From: an uncultured Lachnospiraceae bacterium
Lineage (GTDB): Bacteria; Bacillota; Clostridia; Lachnospirales; Lachnospiraceae
Direction of reading: 5' to 3'
Assembly: GCA_946544235.1 (NCBI GenBank)
Contig: CAMNMC010000086.1
Span: forward strand, 1-64,000
Length of the DNA stretch: 64,000 nt
The translations under genes were made by a program, and so were the position numbers. Below the pieces are notes generated by a model. The model saw only the letters and a program-made list of their open reading frames with translations. It ran no database searches and was not told the origin of the DNA. Shown one piece after another: positions 1 to 9,635 of this stretch. How positions within the stretch are numbered: the first letter of the stretch is position 1; every line of letters begins with the position of its first letter.

Positions 1-60
1 TTTCTTTTTTATCTTTCTCATTCCATCAAACACCACATGTTCAACCTTTTTCTTACCCAT
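1..60 (-). CDS. 5' end of an ORF starting MGKKKVEHVVFDGMRKIKK, continuing past the left edge; unknown product
   Basis: Reverse complement of 1-60 opens with ATG and stays open; near-identical to 7442-7501. Confidence 0.4.
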   Translation of the reverse strand, partial: MGKKKVEHVVFDGMRKIKKK

Positions 61-93
61 TTTAAATCACTTCAATCTATTATAAACCAACAC

Positions 94-1485
94 TTACAAT
101 ACTTTCCAGTATCCTGCCTTTTTTGAACCAACCCGCTCTATATACCCATTTTCTCTTAAAAATGATATATTGTTTTCTACTGCTGTTTCACTCACACCTA
201 ATATGTTATGAAGTTCCGCAGTTGTAATGTTTGGATTGTCTCTCATTTCTGCAATAATCTTTTGTCTTCTGGAATTTAAAGGTTTCTTATCCCCAACCTT
301 TTTTCCAACTTTATTCCCAACCTTATTCCCAACCTTATTTATTCTCTCAAATGGGATAGTAACAACAATGGAATTCTCCCTAAATGAAAATGCATCTTTT
401 CCATACATTTCCGTAATTTTAGGAACCCCTCGTCCGGATTTCTCACTTATGTGCAGTTGAAGGAAAATCTCGGATAACTTTTCATTTACAGGGATTGATT
501 CTCCTAAGAAAAATCCCTCCATGGTCTGCGCTGGTGCAAGTGTTCCTCTCGATAATATCTCTATCCGGTCAGAGAAAACCGAAATCATTGGCTCATTTCC
601 TTCCACCCATTTATTGTGTAGAACGGCATTTATGATAGCCTCACGAAATGCCTTATTATCAAATAAAGGTACTTCTTTTCTCTCAACAACTCTGTCTGTT
701 TCGTCCGTCTGAATCAGGTTCAACACATCCCCATAACGCAATAACTCGTCCAGGCTGTATAATAAACAGTCATTTCCAAATTCACGCACTGAGAAAAGAT
801 TAGAGCCTTTTGTTTCTCCATCAAAAATAGATACACGAAGCGGAAAATGGGAATTATCCGATAATAACTGTGCTAAAATATTAAATTCGCCCTCCTCCGT
901 TTTTAAACCCAAGTTCTTAATAAACGTCTTTTGATTCAAAACAATCCCTTTTGAACCATAATATCCAAAGAGTTTTTGAAATGTAAGCTCCTGATATTTT
1001 GCCGGTACCGTTTCTATCGTTTCCGTTCTTCCATCAAGTATTTTGAAAAGTTCAATTTCTCTCTTAGGGTAATCTTTCATATTACATTTTGACGATCCTA
1101 TCCTTAAAAACCTCTTATCTTTAAATGCCGTAGGAATTTCGGTAGCCGCAGGAATTACCAAACCAACGACTCTCTTTCCATAAATTTCTGTTTCTTCAAA
1201 ACTAAAATTTATGCTTGGTGACAGATTTCTCGCAAGATAATTCTGATACGGTTCCTTGTTATATTCACAATACTGGTTAAATGTTGTTCCTACAATTTCA
1301 TGGGTTGTATCATTTACACCCCAAATGAAATACGCATATTTTTTATAATGAAAAGCCGCCGCATTTGACAGGGCAGATACATATTCGCCTAATGCCTCAG
1401 GCTGAAACCAATTTTCCTTAAATTCAAACCATTCCTGTTCATCACTTAAGGCACATAAATCTAAAACAATTTGTTTAATATCCAT
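94..1485 (-). CDS. AlbA_2 (Schlafen-like) putative DNA-binding / RecG-related ATP-binding regulator with C-terminal winged HTH
   Basis: N-term EWFEFKENW..., ATPase-like GRGVPKITEMYG, NKVG repeats, C-term HTH (NPNITTAELHNILGVSETAVENNISFLRENGYIERVG); RBS taaaggag. Confidence 0.85.
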   Translation of the reverse strand: MDIKQIVLDLCALSDEQEWFEFKENWFQPEALGEYVSALSNAAAFHYKKYAYFIWGVNDTTHEIVGTTFNQYCEYNKEPYQNYLARNLSPSINFSFEETEIYGKRVVGLVIPAATEIPTAFKDKRFLRIGSSKCNMKDYPKREIELFKILDGRTETIETVPAKYQELTFQKLFGYYGSKGIVLNQKTFIKNLGLKTEEGEFNILAQLLSDNSHFPLRVSIFDGETKGSNLFSVREFGNDCLLYSLDELLRYGDVLNLIQTDETDRVVERKEVPLFDNKAFREAIINAVLHNKWVEGNEPMISVFSDRIEILSRGTLAPAQTMEGFFLGESIPVNEKLSEIFLQLHISEKSGRGVPKITEMYGKDAFSFRENSIVVTIPFERINKVGNKVGNKVGKKVGDKKPLNSRRQKIIAEMRDNPNITTAELHNILGVSETAVENNISFLRENGYIERVGSKKAGYWKVL

Positions 1486-1494
1486 TAGTATGCT

Positions 1495-1560
1495 CCTTTA
1501 CCCAACTTTTATTCCCAACCAAAATAATTATAACATGTTGGGAATAAAGTTGGGAATAAA
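1495..1560 (-). promoter_or_regulatory. Promoter with extended -10 (TGTTATAAT) bracketed by paired inverted GTTGGGAATAA half-sites
   Basis: attata at 1527-1532; GTTGGGAATAA at 1537-1547 and 1549-1559; inverted copies at 1501-1519. Confidence 0.65.
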
Positions 1561-1674
1561 AATAAAAAACTTCAGATTTTCTTATAAGGTTTCTTCTTTT
1601 CCCTTTACCTTTTGTGGCATAGGCTTTTCTGTATCTTCTCCTGCAACCTTTTCTTAAGCTCTTTTCAAAATATA

Positions 1675-1950
1675 AAGTACTGATAATCGATGAAATCGGA
1701 TATGCCAATCGACATGGATACAGCAAATATCTTTTTTCAACTCATCGCAAAGCGTTACGAGAAAAACAGTACAATAATCACAATAAATATGCCGTTTTCC
1801 AAGTGTGGTGAATTCTTTGGATCAGCCACACTGGCAAACGCTGTTCTGGATAGACTGCTACATCATTCGAGCATCATATCCATCAAGGGTCCGTCATACC
1901 GAACAAAAGATATCCGGTCCCTGTTAGAAGCTCAAACCACGGAGGAATAA
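1675..1950 (+). pseudogene. IS21-family helper ATPase IstB, C-terminal remnant with frameshift
   Basis: LIIDEIGY in one frame, then MPIDMDTANIFFQLIAKRYEKNSTIITINMPFSKCGEFFGSATLANAVLDRLLHHSSIISIKGPSYR in the next; 5' part missing. Confidence 0.85.
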
Positions 1951-2070
1951 GTGGAAAAACCTACATTTTTATTTTCCACTTTTCCTACATTTAAATATTG
2001 ACATTTACATGTAGTAATATTGTTTATCTCTCTCGGGCAGTAAACATACTGATTCTCGTGCCGTAACAGA

Positions 2071-2961
2071 TCAGAAAAGATCCAGCGTACTGTCCAGATA
2101 GATTGCTTCTCTTACATTCAACTGATATTCAGGTTTCACCATATAGTAAAGTAATAATTCAAGTATTACAGCACTTCCCAGACTCCTGCCTTCTATCTTA
2201 AAATGTCTGAAGCCGGCAGGTTCATATATATTTAGAATGTCCTGCACGCCGATAAATCCCGGGTTCTGCATGGCCAGAGAAAATCGATAGCCTTTATCTG
2301 CATCCGGTGACACACATATATGATCTTCACAGTCCTCCCCCAGGCTTTTACGACTTACATTTTCATAACATTCCTTTCTGTCATAGCAGTCAAACCAGCA
2401 GCACTCATTGCAGAGAAATTCCACCTTCAATTTCTGTCCCTCGGAAAGGCTGTTTAATTCATCTAACCTTTTGTTTAGCCTGAAATCAGGAACCACATAT
2501 TTAAAGTCTTCTCTTCTTAATTCGGCCTCGAAATCTTTAAAATCCGTAAGAACCTTGGTAGTTGATGAAACAAAGTAAAATGCCGGATATTTCTTCTTTA
2601 TATGATCCAGAAGCAGATCCGAGTGTATGATCACGCCGTTTGGCACTTGTCCATTCTTCTCGTACAGTGCACAAAGAGCATTACATTTTTTATCGCTAAG
2701 ATGTTTTTCTTCAAGAAGGGAATTGCTGAATGTAAGTCGTGCGGAAATATTATATTCCCTCAGGAGCTCCGCAACCTTTTCAGGCTGAGCATCGCCGAAT
2801 CCTACTCGTCCTCCGCCCCACAGGCAGTCCTCTGGGGCTCCGTATATCGATCCTATATCACACCAATCATAAAAGTATTCCCTGCGCTCCCGGAAGAGTG
2901 GAAGGAACACTTCATAGAGACTATAAAATTCGAACAAACCCGGAAGGTGATAATAAATCAT
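2071..2961 (-). CDS. Conserved hypothetical protein, U32-peptidase-like
   Basis: Full-length ORF; FRHFKIEGRSLG near C-terminus resembles U32-type proteins. Confidence 0.5.
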   Translation of the reverse strand: MIYYHLPGLFEFYSLYEVFLPLFRERREYFYDWCDIGSIYGAPEDCLWGGGRVGFGDAQPEKVAELLREYNISARLTFSNSLLEEKHLSDKKCNALCALYEKNGQVPNGVIIHSDLLLDHIKKKYPAFYFVSSTTKVLTDFKDFEAELRREDFKYVVPDFRLNKRLDELNSLSEGQKLKVEFLCNECCWFDCYDRKECYENVSRKSLGEDCEDHICVSPDADKGYRFSLAMQNPGFIGVQDILNIYEPAGFRHFKIEGRSLGSAVILELLLYYMVKPEYQLNVREAIYLDSTLDLF

Positions 2962-3269
2962 TGGTCTTTTCCTCTCATATCACTGTCTTAAAAAAGACTA
3001 TCATCTCGTGAGGTGAAATTTTTGAACTCACCAATCCTTCATCTATTTGAACAATTTCTAGTAAAAGCTCGTAAAGCCAGATCTCTAAAGTTCAAACATA
3101 AAATCCTACAGAGTATGAAATAAAACAGTTTGGAACCTATTGTATCATAAGTTCCGAACTAATATCCACATTAGCTCATACTATGGCAAGAATAATTATT
3201 AAAAATGTGACTAAAGTCATATTTGAAATATACCTTTTTTCACTACACAACTAAATATGCAGATTATAT

Positions 3270-3319
3270 AATAAGCGTGTCATATGGAGATAGATATAAG
3301 CTCTGATGACACGCTTATT
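3270..3319. terminator. 14-bp perfect inverted repeat (terminator or attenuator-like)
   Basis: AATAAGCGTGTCAT (3270-3283) / ATGACACGCTTATT (3306-3319). Confidence 0.5.
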
Positions 3320-3353
3320 GTTTATATGTGTTTAATTCTTAGGGAGAGAGTAA

Positions 3354-3968
3354 ATGGATTTGAACAGGACGATATCTAAAGCAGGCTCATTGATCGTAAC
3401 AGTGACAGTATTTCTGTTTGCAATATTTCTGATAATCAATTTTTCTATGGGTGGATACTTTGTCTGCCTTATCCTGCCGATAGGTTTTATCATGATGACT
3501 GCAGGTCTGCACAACGAGTGTGAAGCTGACCGCAAAGTTGCTGCAAATACAGGTTTGATCCTCGCTGCAGTATACGGCACTTTTATCATGCTCGTCTATT
3601 TTTCACAGCTGACCACGGTTAATAACGAACAGTTGAATGAACAAGCGGCAAAGCTGTTAGAATTCAATAAGTTCGGGCTTATCTTCAATTACGACCTGCT
3701 CGGATATGGTGTGATGGCTCTTTCTACCTTCTTCACGGGACTTTCAATAAAGCCGAAGTACAAGACGGATAAGTGGCTCAGAGCGCTGTTGATGATACAC
3801 GGAGTATTTTACTTCAGCTGCACGTTTATGCCGATCACGGGTATGTTTGCAAGGATGTCCTCCGGCGGCGACGGACTCGGCGGAAGGCTTGCTCTTGTCG
3901 CCTGGTGTGTGTATTTTCTGCCCATCGGAATACTATCATTTTTTCATTTCAATTCCGAAGAAAGATGA
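3354..3968 (+). CDS. Hypothetical multi-pass membrane protein
   Basis: Several hydrophobic segments; RBS agggagag upstream. Confidence 0.65.
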   Translation: MDLNRTISKAGSLIVTVTVFLFAIFLIINFSMGGYFVCLILPIGFIMMTAGLHNECEADRKVAANTGLILAAVYGTFIMLVYFSQLTTVNNEQLNEQAAKLLEFNKFGLIFNYDLLGYGVMALSTFFTGLSIKPKYKTDKWLRALLMIHGVFYFSCTFMPITGMFARMSSGGDGLGGRLALVAWCVYFLPIGILSFFHFNSEER

Positions 3969-4036
3969 AATGTGGCACCTGTTTTTTAGCGGCAAATCCC
4001 CGTTCGTCAGGATGATTCAAATAGCGAAAATACATT

Positions 4037-4609
4037 CTATTCTTTTTGTAAAGCTTCCAATACATTCCTGATATTCTCTTCATTCGGAAGGATGATATTT
4101 ATGTCCACTTCCGGATGCTCATTAACATATGCGGTAAGGAACTCCATCAGATTATCTTTGGTTTCCATGTAGTCATCTATGATAACCTGATCACTGTATC
4201 CCAGTTTCTTCAGAATAATCGCCGAAACCACGCCTGTGCGATCTTTTCCGGCGTTGCAAAAGTACATAACATTACCGGCTGCACTCATTATGGTGTCGAT
4301 GATCCTATTCATCTGATCATCCATCATTTTCAAATATGTTCCTGCCACAGCTTCAGGTGATTCAGGCACATCTCCACCACCGGTCACCGGCAAATGATAA
4401 TAAGTAAATCCATCTTCATTTTCCAGCCGGCAAGGTCTGGTTTCATACTCTTTCTCTTCTCTGATGTCAACAATCGTAGTAATATCGTTTTTTCGAAGCC
4501 ACTTCACTTCATCATCCGTGAGTTTTCCAGGATAATCGCTCCGTATATATCTCAAGTCCCCGGTAGGAAGTGCTCTTGTATTTAATGTTGTATGTAATAT
4601 TGATCCCAT
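4037..4609 (-). CDS. Protein tyrosine/dual-specificity phosphatase
   Basis: P-loop signature CNAGKDRTG. Confidence 0.85.
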   Translation of the reverse strand: MGSILHTTLNTRALPTGDLRYIRSDYPGKLTDDEVKWLRKNDITTIVDIREEKEYETRPCRLENEDGFTYYHLPVTGGGDVPESPEAVAGTYLKMMDDQMNRIIDTIMSAAGNVMYFCNAGKDRTGVVSAIILKKLGYSDQVIIDDYMETKDNLMEFLTAYVNEHPEVDINIILPNEENIRNVLEALQKE

Positions 4610-4712
4610 ATGATTACTTATTCATCCCTTAAATAGTCTTTTCGATACATTGCAGCAACATTTCGACAACATTACTAAACATTGCAAAATCGAAATGTTC
4701 TATATTAACCGT

Positions 4713-5165
4713 TTATTCAAACACAAACCGAGCGAGTTCTACATCGCCGTCTCTTTCAGTTGATTCTATGCGAAATCCACATTTTTCAGTATAAAACTTT
4801 ACATTCTGTTTCTTGTCCAATGGTGTAACAAGAGTGAGCATCTTCCAATCATCAAGCTGTGTCTTTATAAACTCTATTGCCTTTGTACCTATTCCCTTGC
4901 CCTGATACTCCGGAATAATGCACAGGTTGGCAATCTCATATACTCCGATTTCGATTTGTTTACTGGAAATACAGCCGACAGGCATATTATCACACATAAT
5001 GATATATTTAGGAATTGTTCTTATTGACTCTTCCATTCCTTCTATTGTTATTCCATATCCGGGACAATAACCATATCGTAAATAATCGTCATAATAAGCA
5101 GCATTATAAATACTGATCAATAGCTCTGTATCTTCTAAAACAGCTTTTCTATATTCTGTCGTCAT
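4713..5165 (-). CDS. GNAT family N-acetyltransferase
   Basis: ANLCIIPEYQGKGIGTKAIEFI acetyl-CoA motif. Confidence 0.85.
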   Translation of the reverse strand: MTTEYRKAVLEDTELLISIYNAAYYDDYLRYGYCPGYGITIEGMEESIRTIPKYIIMCDNMPVGCISSKQIEIGVYEIANLCIIPEYQGKGIGTKAIEFIKTQLDDWKMLTLVTPLDKKQNVKFYTEKCGFRIESTERDGDVELARFVFE

Positions 5166-5264
5166 AATGTAATAACTCCCTAAACAATATTATCATTATC
5201 TATTTATACATTTTATTCAAAGAATTGTACTTTCTCAGTAATCCCCTCAACATCATCTGTATCT

Positions 5265-5786
5265 TTAAGATTCAATGCCACCGACACGCAGCTTTTTCTG
5301 GTAAAAGACGAATCCATCCTCAATTTTTATAATACTATAGCCTAATCTTTTGTAAAAAGCATTTGTCCGCTCATTCCAACATGGGGTATCCAGATTAAAC
5401 TCAACAGCACATGGAAAATTCTTTTCTATGCAATCCATCAAGCGAATTCCATAGCCTTTTCTATGATAGACGCTATCAATAAAAATCCTGCCTACGTATA
5501 CACTTTTTTCTGTTTCATCCAAAAATACAATGGCTGCCCCTACCAAATCTTTTCCTGTCATTGCTTGATACAGATGCCCCTCCAGGGCCATCTGTTTATG
5601 CCATTCTATCGAATCAAATTCAGGAGGACAATCGCCTTTACCTCCGCCGACATTTACATCTGTTTCAAAGGCTCTGATAGACATATCTACGATTTTTTCT
5701 ACCTGATCTGCCTCTGCTTTGACAATATACATCTCACTTCTCCTTACTGTCTTACAAATCCTAAATATATCAATTTCGGTCTCCAT
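5265..5786 (-). CDS. GNAT family N-acetyltransferase
   Basis: VGRIFIDSVYHRKGYGIRLMDCIE motif; likely start at MYIVKAEADQ. Confidence 0.8.
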   Translation of the reverse strand: METEIDIFRICKTVRRSEMYIVKAEADQVEKIVDMSIRAFETDVNVGGGKGDCPPEFDSIEWHKQMALEGHLYQAMTGKDLVGAAIVFLDETEKSVYVGRIFIDSVYHRKGYGIRLMDCIEKNFPCAVEFNLDTPCWNERTNAFYKRLGYSIIKIEDGFVFYQKKLRVGGIES

Positions 5787-5936
5787 ATTCTCTGAATGAC
5801 GATACTTCCGATATGACTGATCCTGACAATCGCCTTATCGGCCGTACTTTGCTGCAAGCTCATCCCAGAACGCCCCGATCGTTTCGTACCGCTGATCGTT
5901 TTCCGTGGAAAAAGTTCTGCCGATTCCTCAAATCAT

Positions 5937-6884
5937 TTATTTCTGAAGATTTTCCAACAACGCCTGCACTTCCTCCAGCTTGGGAGGATATAACGGAAGC
6001 GGAAAACGCGATATTGCTACAGCTGAACAGGCACTTGCAAAACGCACTAATCTCTCGTCATCCATACCATGAAGCAAGCCATATACACATCCGGCCTTGA
6101 ATGTATCTCCGGCACCAAGCGTACTTCTGACATCAACAGAGAAAGGCTTACATCTGCGTACAGGCTCTCCCCTGCGCGCATACAGCATATCACCTCCGCC
6201 CTGCGTCAGGATTGTTAATCCGTCTGTTTCCTTCTGCATCAATTCCACAACCTTTTCCGGATTCATCCCGGCATATTCCTGATCAGTACATTCATGAGAG
6301 AGCACATTTATCGCTGCGTTCTTATGCAAAAACGAGTCATGCCGGCTGTCGATCGTTACATAAGGAATGCCGTGTTTCCTGCAAATCTTCGCCGCCAGAA
6401 CAGATTCTTCTCTGAAATAAGGATCAATAGCCACTGCCCTTGCACATGCGATATCCTCTTCTCTTGGAATGTTCCACCATCTTTCGCCGCTTGAAAAAAG
6501 CGTCTGAAATCTTCCCATCGGAGATCGAACCAATCCGGCTATCACCACATAATCCATAACGCCGGAATCATCCGTAAAAGTCAAGGAAGACAGATCAACT
6601 TTCTTTTCAGAGTAAAACTGCTTCAGCATTGCAGCAACCTCTGTGCCGATCCATGTACCGTCCATCAGGACAGACACACCAAGAGAATCAAGAACAGTTG
6701 CTGCCGTTCCCGTTTCACCTCCCGGCAGAAAATACTGTTTGTCAATCTCAGAATAAACATCGGGCTGCAGGAAACCATCCTTTAACAAAAATGAATGTGT
6801 ACCCAGCACCTGCCCAAAAAGATAAACATCATGTAATTCCTTATTCATCATATATCTCACCCTCCACTGACCATTACAAATCAC
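5937..6884 (-). CDS. PfkB-family carbohydrate kinase
   Basis: VDVRSTLGAGDTFKAGCVYGL signature. Confidence 0.85.
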   Translation of the reverse strand: MICNGQWRVRYMMNKELHDVYLFGQVLGTHSFLLKDGFLQPDVYSEIDKQYFLPGGETGTAATVLDSLGVSVLMDGTWIGTEVAAMLKQFYSEKKVDLSSLTFTDDSGVMDYVVIAGLVRSPMGRFQTLFSSGERWWNIPREEDIACARAVAIDPYFREESVLAAKICRKHGIPYVTIDSRHDSFLHKNAAINVLSHECTDQEYAGMNPEKVVELMQKETDGLTILTQGGGDMLYARRGEPVRRCKPFSVDVRSTLGAGDTFKAGCVYGLLHGMDDERLVRFASACSAVAISRFPLPLYPPKLEEVQALLENLQK

Positions 6885-6889
6885 AATCT

Positions 6890-7501
6890 CTATAAATATT
6901 TATCGATTTCCGGTCTCCATGCATCCACAAGCCTCTCCAGACTCCACGCCGCATTAGCCGGACTGGTAGATGGAAGCACAACTGCTTTTATACCCGTCAC
7001 AGGTTCAATATACTTTATATAGAGTTTTTCTGCAGTTTTGCCATTTACTATTATCTTCTGAATTGGTGCATTATCCAGGATTTCGCTCAGATCATTCGCC
7101 TTTGCATTCTTAATACTTGCGTCAGATGAACCTGTTATTTCACATTCTGCAATAACATCCCAAAGCGCAAGATGATTCCTGAGAATTAATTCTTTCTTTT
7201 CTTCAATCGATTCCGGAATCTTTTCATCAAAAATACTTGCGATCACCTTCCAGAATCTGTTTTGCGGATGGCCATAGAAAAACTTCATTTCTCTGGATTT
7301 TACAGACGGAAAGCTGCCAAGTATCAATATTTTTGATTCTTCATCATATAGTGGTGGAAAAGGATGTTTCTGAACATCCAGCTTATCTCTCTGCCTCATT
7401 ATTCTGTTTTCTGTTTGAGTGTTATACTGGTTGATATTGATACTCTTTTTTATCTTTCTCATCCCATCAAACACTACATGTTCAACTTTTTTCTTACCCA
7501 T
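6890..7501 (-). CDS. DNA-deoxyinosine/uracil-DNA glycosylase family protein (extended N-terminus shares the MGKKKVEHVVFDGMRKIKK duplication)
   Basis: ILILGSFPSVKSREMKFFYGHPQNRFWKVI ... LPSTSPANAAWSLERL. Confidence 0.8.
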   Translation of the reverse strand: MGKKKVEHVVFDGMRKIKKSININQYNTQTENRIMRQRDKLDVQKHPFPPLYDEESKILILGSFPSVKSREMKFFYGHPQNRFWKVIASIFDEKIPESIEEKKELILRNHLALWDVIAECEITGSSDASIKNAKANDLSEILDNAPIQKIIVNGKTAEKLYIKYIEPVTGIKAVVLPSTSPANAAWSLERLVDAWRPEIDKYL

Positions 7502-7560
7502 AAAATCTTCACCACCGACCGTTTGATTTTTACTGAAAAATTAGACAGAAGTATTTCTCT

Positions 7561-8108
7561 CTATTTCAACGTCAGGAAATTCATAACCAAAGCCACCATT
7601 ATATCCTTTTCCTCAGGTCTTGATTCAGCAATCATAAGCGTTATAGCAACAAGCGCTCCATCACTAATTATTTTCCTACCATCTTTATAAAGAGCATTGT
7701 TTTTTCCAAGAAATTCGAGGAACAAAGAAGCTGCTATAATGCCTTCAACCTTTCCCTTTTCTTTTTCGAGGCCGAAGACGTCGGTTTGAAACTAATCCCT
7801 CATTGCATCTACCATCTTACAACATTCTTTGTAGGTGATTCGATATATAGGTTCATTACCTTCCGGTCTGGGACTGGTCTATCCGAATTTGCAATGTGCA
7901 TTTTTTGCACATTGCTTTTCTTATCCAACTCACCTTCCTTGAAAACATTGTTAACATGTCTTGTAACAACCGTTCTATCTACATTAAATAAATCTGTCAT
8001 TTGTGACTGTGTTAACCAAACGGTTTCTCTTTCTATCGGAACAGATAAACTCAGTTCTTTATCTTTCGTCTCAAATAACACTATTTCATTATTCATGATA
8101 CTCCCCAT
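7561..8108 (-). pseudogene. RhuM family protein with C-terminal Fic/DOC, internally deleted and frameshifted
   Basis: N-part: SLSVPIERETVWLTQSQMTDLFNVDRTVVTRHVNNVFKEGELDKKSNVQKMHI; C-part in a separate frame: AASLFLEFLGKNNALYKDGRKIISDGALVAITLMIAESRPEEKDIMVALVMNFL. Confidence 0.8.
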
Positions 8109-8143
8109 TCCTCATATAATTATCGTTGCGGCTCTTCTTTACA

Positions 8144-8788
8144 TCACTGTTCAGCATCCGGCAGTATACTGTCCCTGTATTTTTCAAACAGTTCATGTGA
8201 ATACATTTTCGGCATATCCGACTCTCTGACGATCTTCCACAGATTGGCAGCTGCCTTCAGCCTCTCTCCAAACACCCCGGTCGATTCATCCGCGCAAAAA
8301 TCCTTAACAAACCTGTTCCACTGAAGCATAGACTTATCATATTTTGCATAAGTCTTCTTCCCATAATACACATCCAGAAGATCCCCAAGCGTAAAATCTT
8401 CATCACAGTTTTCCTTTACAGCCTTGGCGGTAGCAACCATATCAACATTAAACTTGAACGGACTCACACCGGTTTGTTCAGAAAAAAACTCACGAAACCT
8501 GTTACCAAAGGTAAATCCGCACTCGAGTAAGCCGGTATTCAGAGTTAACTCTTTAACTGCCGCCTTGGTCCTTCTCGCCTGCTTCTTATCCGGAAGAAGC
8601 TTTTCTCCCGAGAAATAAGTCTTGATCACATTATTCAGTTCTATCTTCCCGCTTGGCGCCCAAAGTCCGTGTGCCTTGCATATTCTGATCAGTTCCTCAC
8701 GATACCAATAATATTTGCAAAACTCATCATAGTCCTTGATATCATCAAAATCCGGTCTTTCCATCTGTTTATTTCTCCTGCAACGCAA
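8144..8788 (-). CDS. SAP-domain-containing protein (DUF6434-like C-terminus)
   Basis: N-term PSGKIELNNVIKTYFSGE SAP-like; C-term FTLGDLLDVYYGKKTYAKYDKSMLQWNRFVKDF. Confidence 0.65.
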   Translation of the reverse strand: MRCRRNKQMERPDFDDIKDYDEFCKYYWYREELIRICKAHGLWAPSGKIELNNVIKTYFSGEKLLPDKKQARRTKAAVKELTLNTGLLECGFTFGNRFREFFSEQTGVSPFKFNVDMVATAKAVKENCDEDFTLGDLLDVYYGKKTYAKYDKSMLQWNRFVKDFCADESTGVFGERLKAAANLWKIVRESDMPKMYSHELFEKYRDSILPDAEQ

Positions 8789-8938
8789 AGAATACGATCA
8801 ATACATACATCATTATTTTCAGTATTATATGCGAAATGTTCACTTTTTTCCTCATTTCGCATCCTCAGTTTTTCCAGACTCCATGCCGATTGTTTGACTT
8901 TTGTCGAAAAACCCGACAGAAGTCTCCGATATATATTA

Positions 8939-9607
8939 TCACTTTACGATTACCGTGCAAAAATATCCTGCTTCATCCGGCATGGACTGAACGCTATAAT
9001 AAACCTTTTCATCCGGCATACCACAGTTTACAACCATATAAGCTGTCTTGCGGCTCTCCGATGCTTTTTTCTTTATTTCCTTCAGATGTCCTCCGGCCTT
9101 CAGTATTATAACCGTACCATCAAACGGAGTATACTCCCCTGTCGTGATCATCACCGGTTCAGAGCCGAGAGCAACAGGAAGCATAAGCCTTGCCGCTGCC
9201 GCACTGAACGAAGTCACTCCATTTATTACTTCAATATCATATCCTTCTTTTTTTATAATGTCAGCGATGTAGTAAAATGTTGAATAGAACTCAGGATCAC
9301 CCAATGTCAGAAAAGCGACATTTTTTCCTGCTTTCAGTTTTTCAGATATCTTATATGCCGCTTCCTGATGTGCCGTGATCAAATTTTCAGTTTTCATAGG
9401 AAAACTGAGCACTATTATTTCCTTTTCAGAAATGCCTGAGCAAGCCTTACTGGCTATCTGATAAGCAACTCCCGGTTCAGAACCCTTTGCAGGACATGCT
9501 ATAACATCCGCCATACTGATTGTCTTGATTGCTTTTACCGTAAGCAGATCCGGATCTCCCGGTCCCACACCTACAGCATAGAGTATTCCCTTCATTCTAT
9601 AATCCAT
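8939..9607 (-). CDS. cbiL: Precorrin-2 / cobalt-factor II C20-methyltransferase
   Basis: LYAVGVGPGDPDLLTVKAIK; FLTLGDPEFYSTFYYI; GVTSFSAAAARLMLPVALG. Confidence 0.85.
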   Translation of the reverse strand: MDYRMKGILYAVGVGPGDPDLLTVKAIKTISMADVIACPAKGSEPGVAYQIASKACSGISEKEIIVLSFPMKTENLITAHQEAAYKISEKLKAGKNVAFLTLGDPEFYSTFYYIADIIKKEGYDIEVINGVTSFSAAAARLMLPVALGSEPVMITTGEYTPFDGTVIILKAGGHLKEIKKKASESRKTAYMVVNCGMPDEKVYYSVQSMPDEAGYFCTVIVK

Positions 9608-9635
9608 CCTCTTTAGCTATTGAACTCTTCTTCGC

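Noticed and set aside
1475-1726. 83-aa minus ORF
   Set aside because: Covers the AlbA_2 promoter/operator and the IstB remnant; no motif or RBS.
4658-4698. 9-bp inverted repeat ACATTTCGA/TCGAAATGT
   Set aside because: Short AT-rich stem with no U-tract; not enough to call an operator or terminator.
5836-5936. Possible GyrI-like/AraC-effector fragment (TFSTENDQRYETIGAFWDELAAKYGR, minus strand)
   Set aside because: Only ~25 residues resemble the family; too short to call even as a pseudogene without a database search.
7888-7914. Hairpin GCAATGTGCA/TGCACATTGC inside the RhuM remnant
   Set aside because: Lies within former coding sequence (NVQKMHIANS); no evidence of regulatory function.
8860-8925. 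Possible second scrap of the glycosylase gene (SAWSLEKL, minus) and weak similarity to 7505-7550
   Set aside because: Short and imperfect; could be chance similarity.
8669-9283. 204-aa plus-strand ORF
   Set aside because: Antisense across the SAP and cbiL genes and their spacer; no domain.
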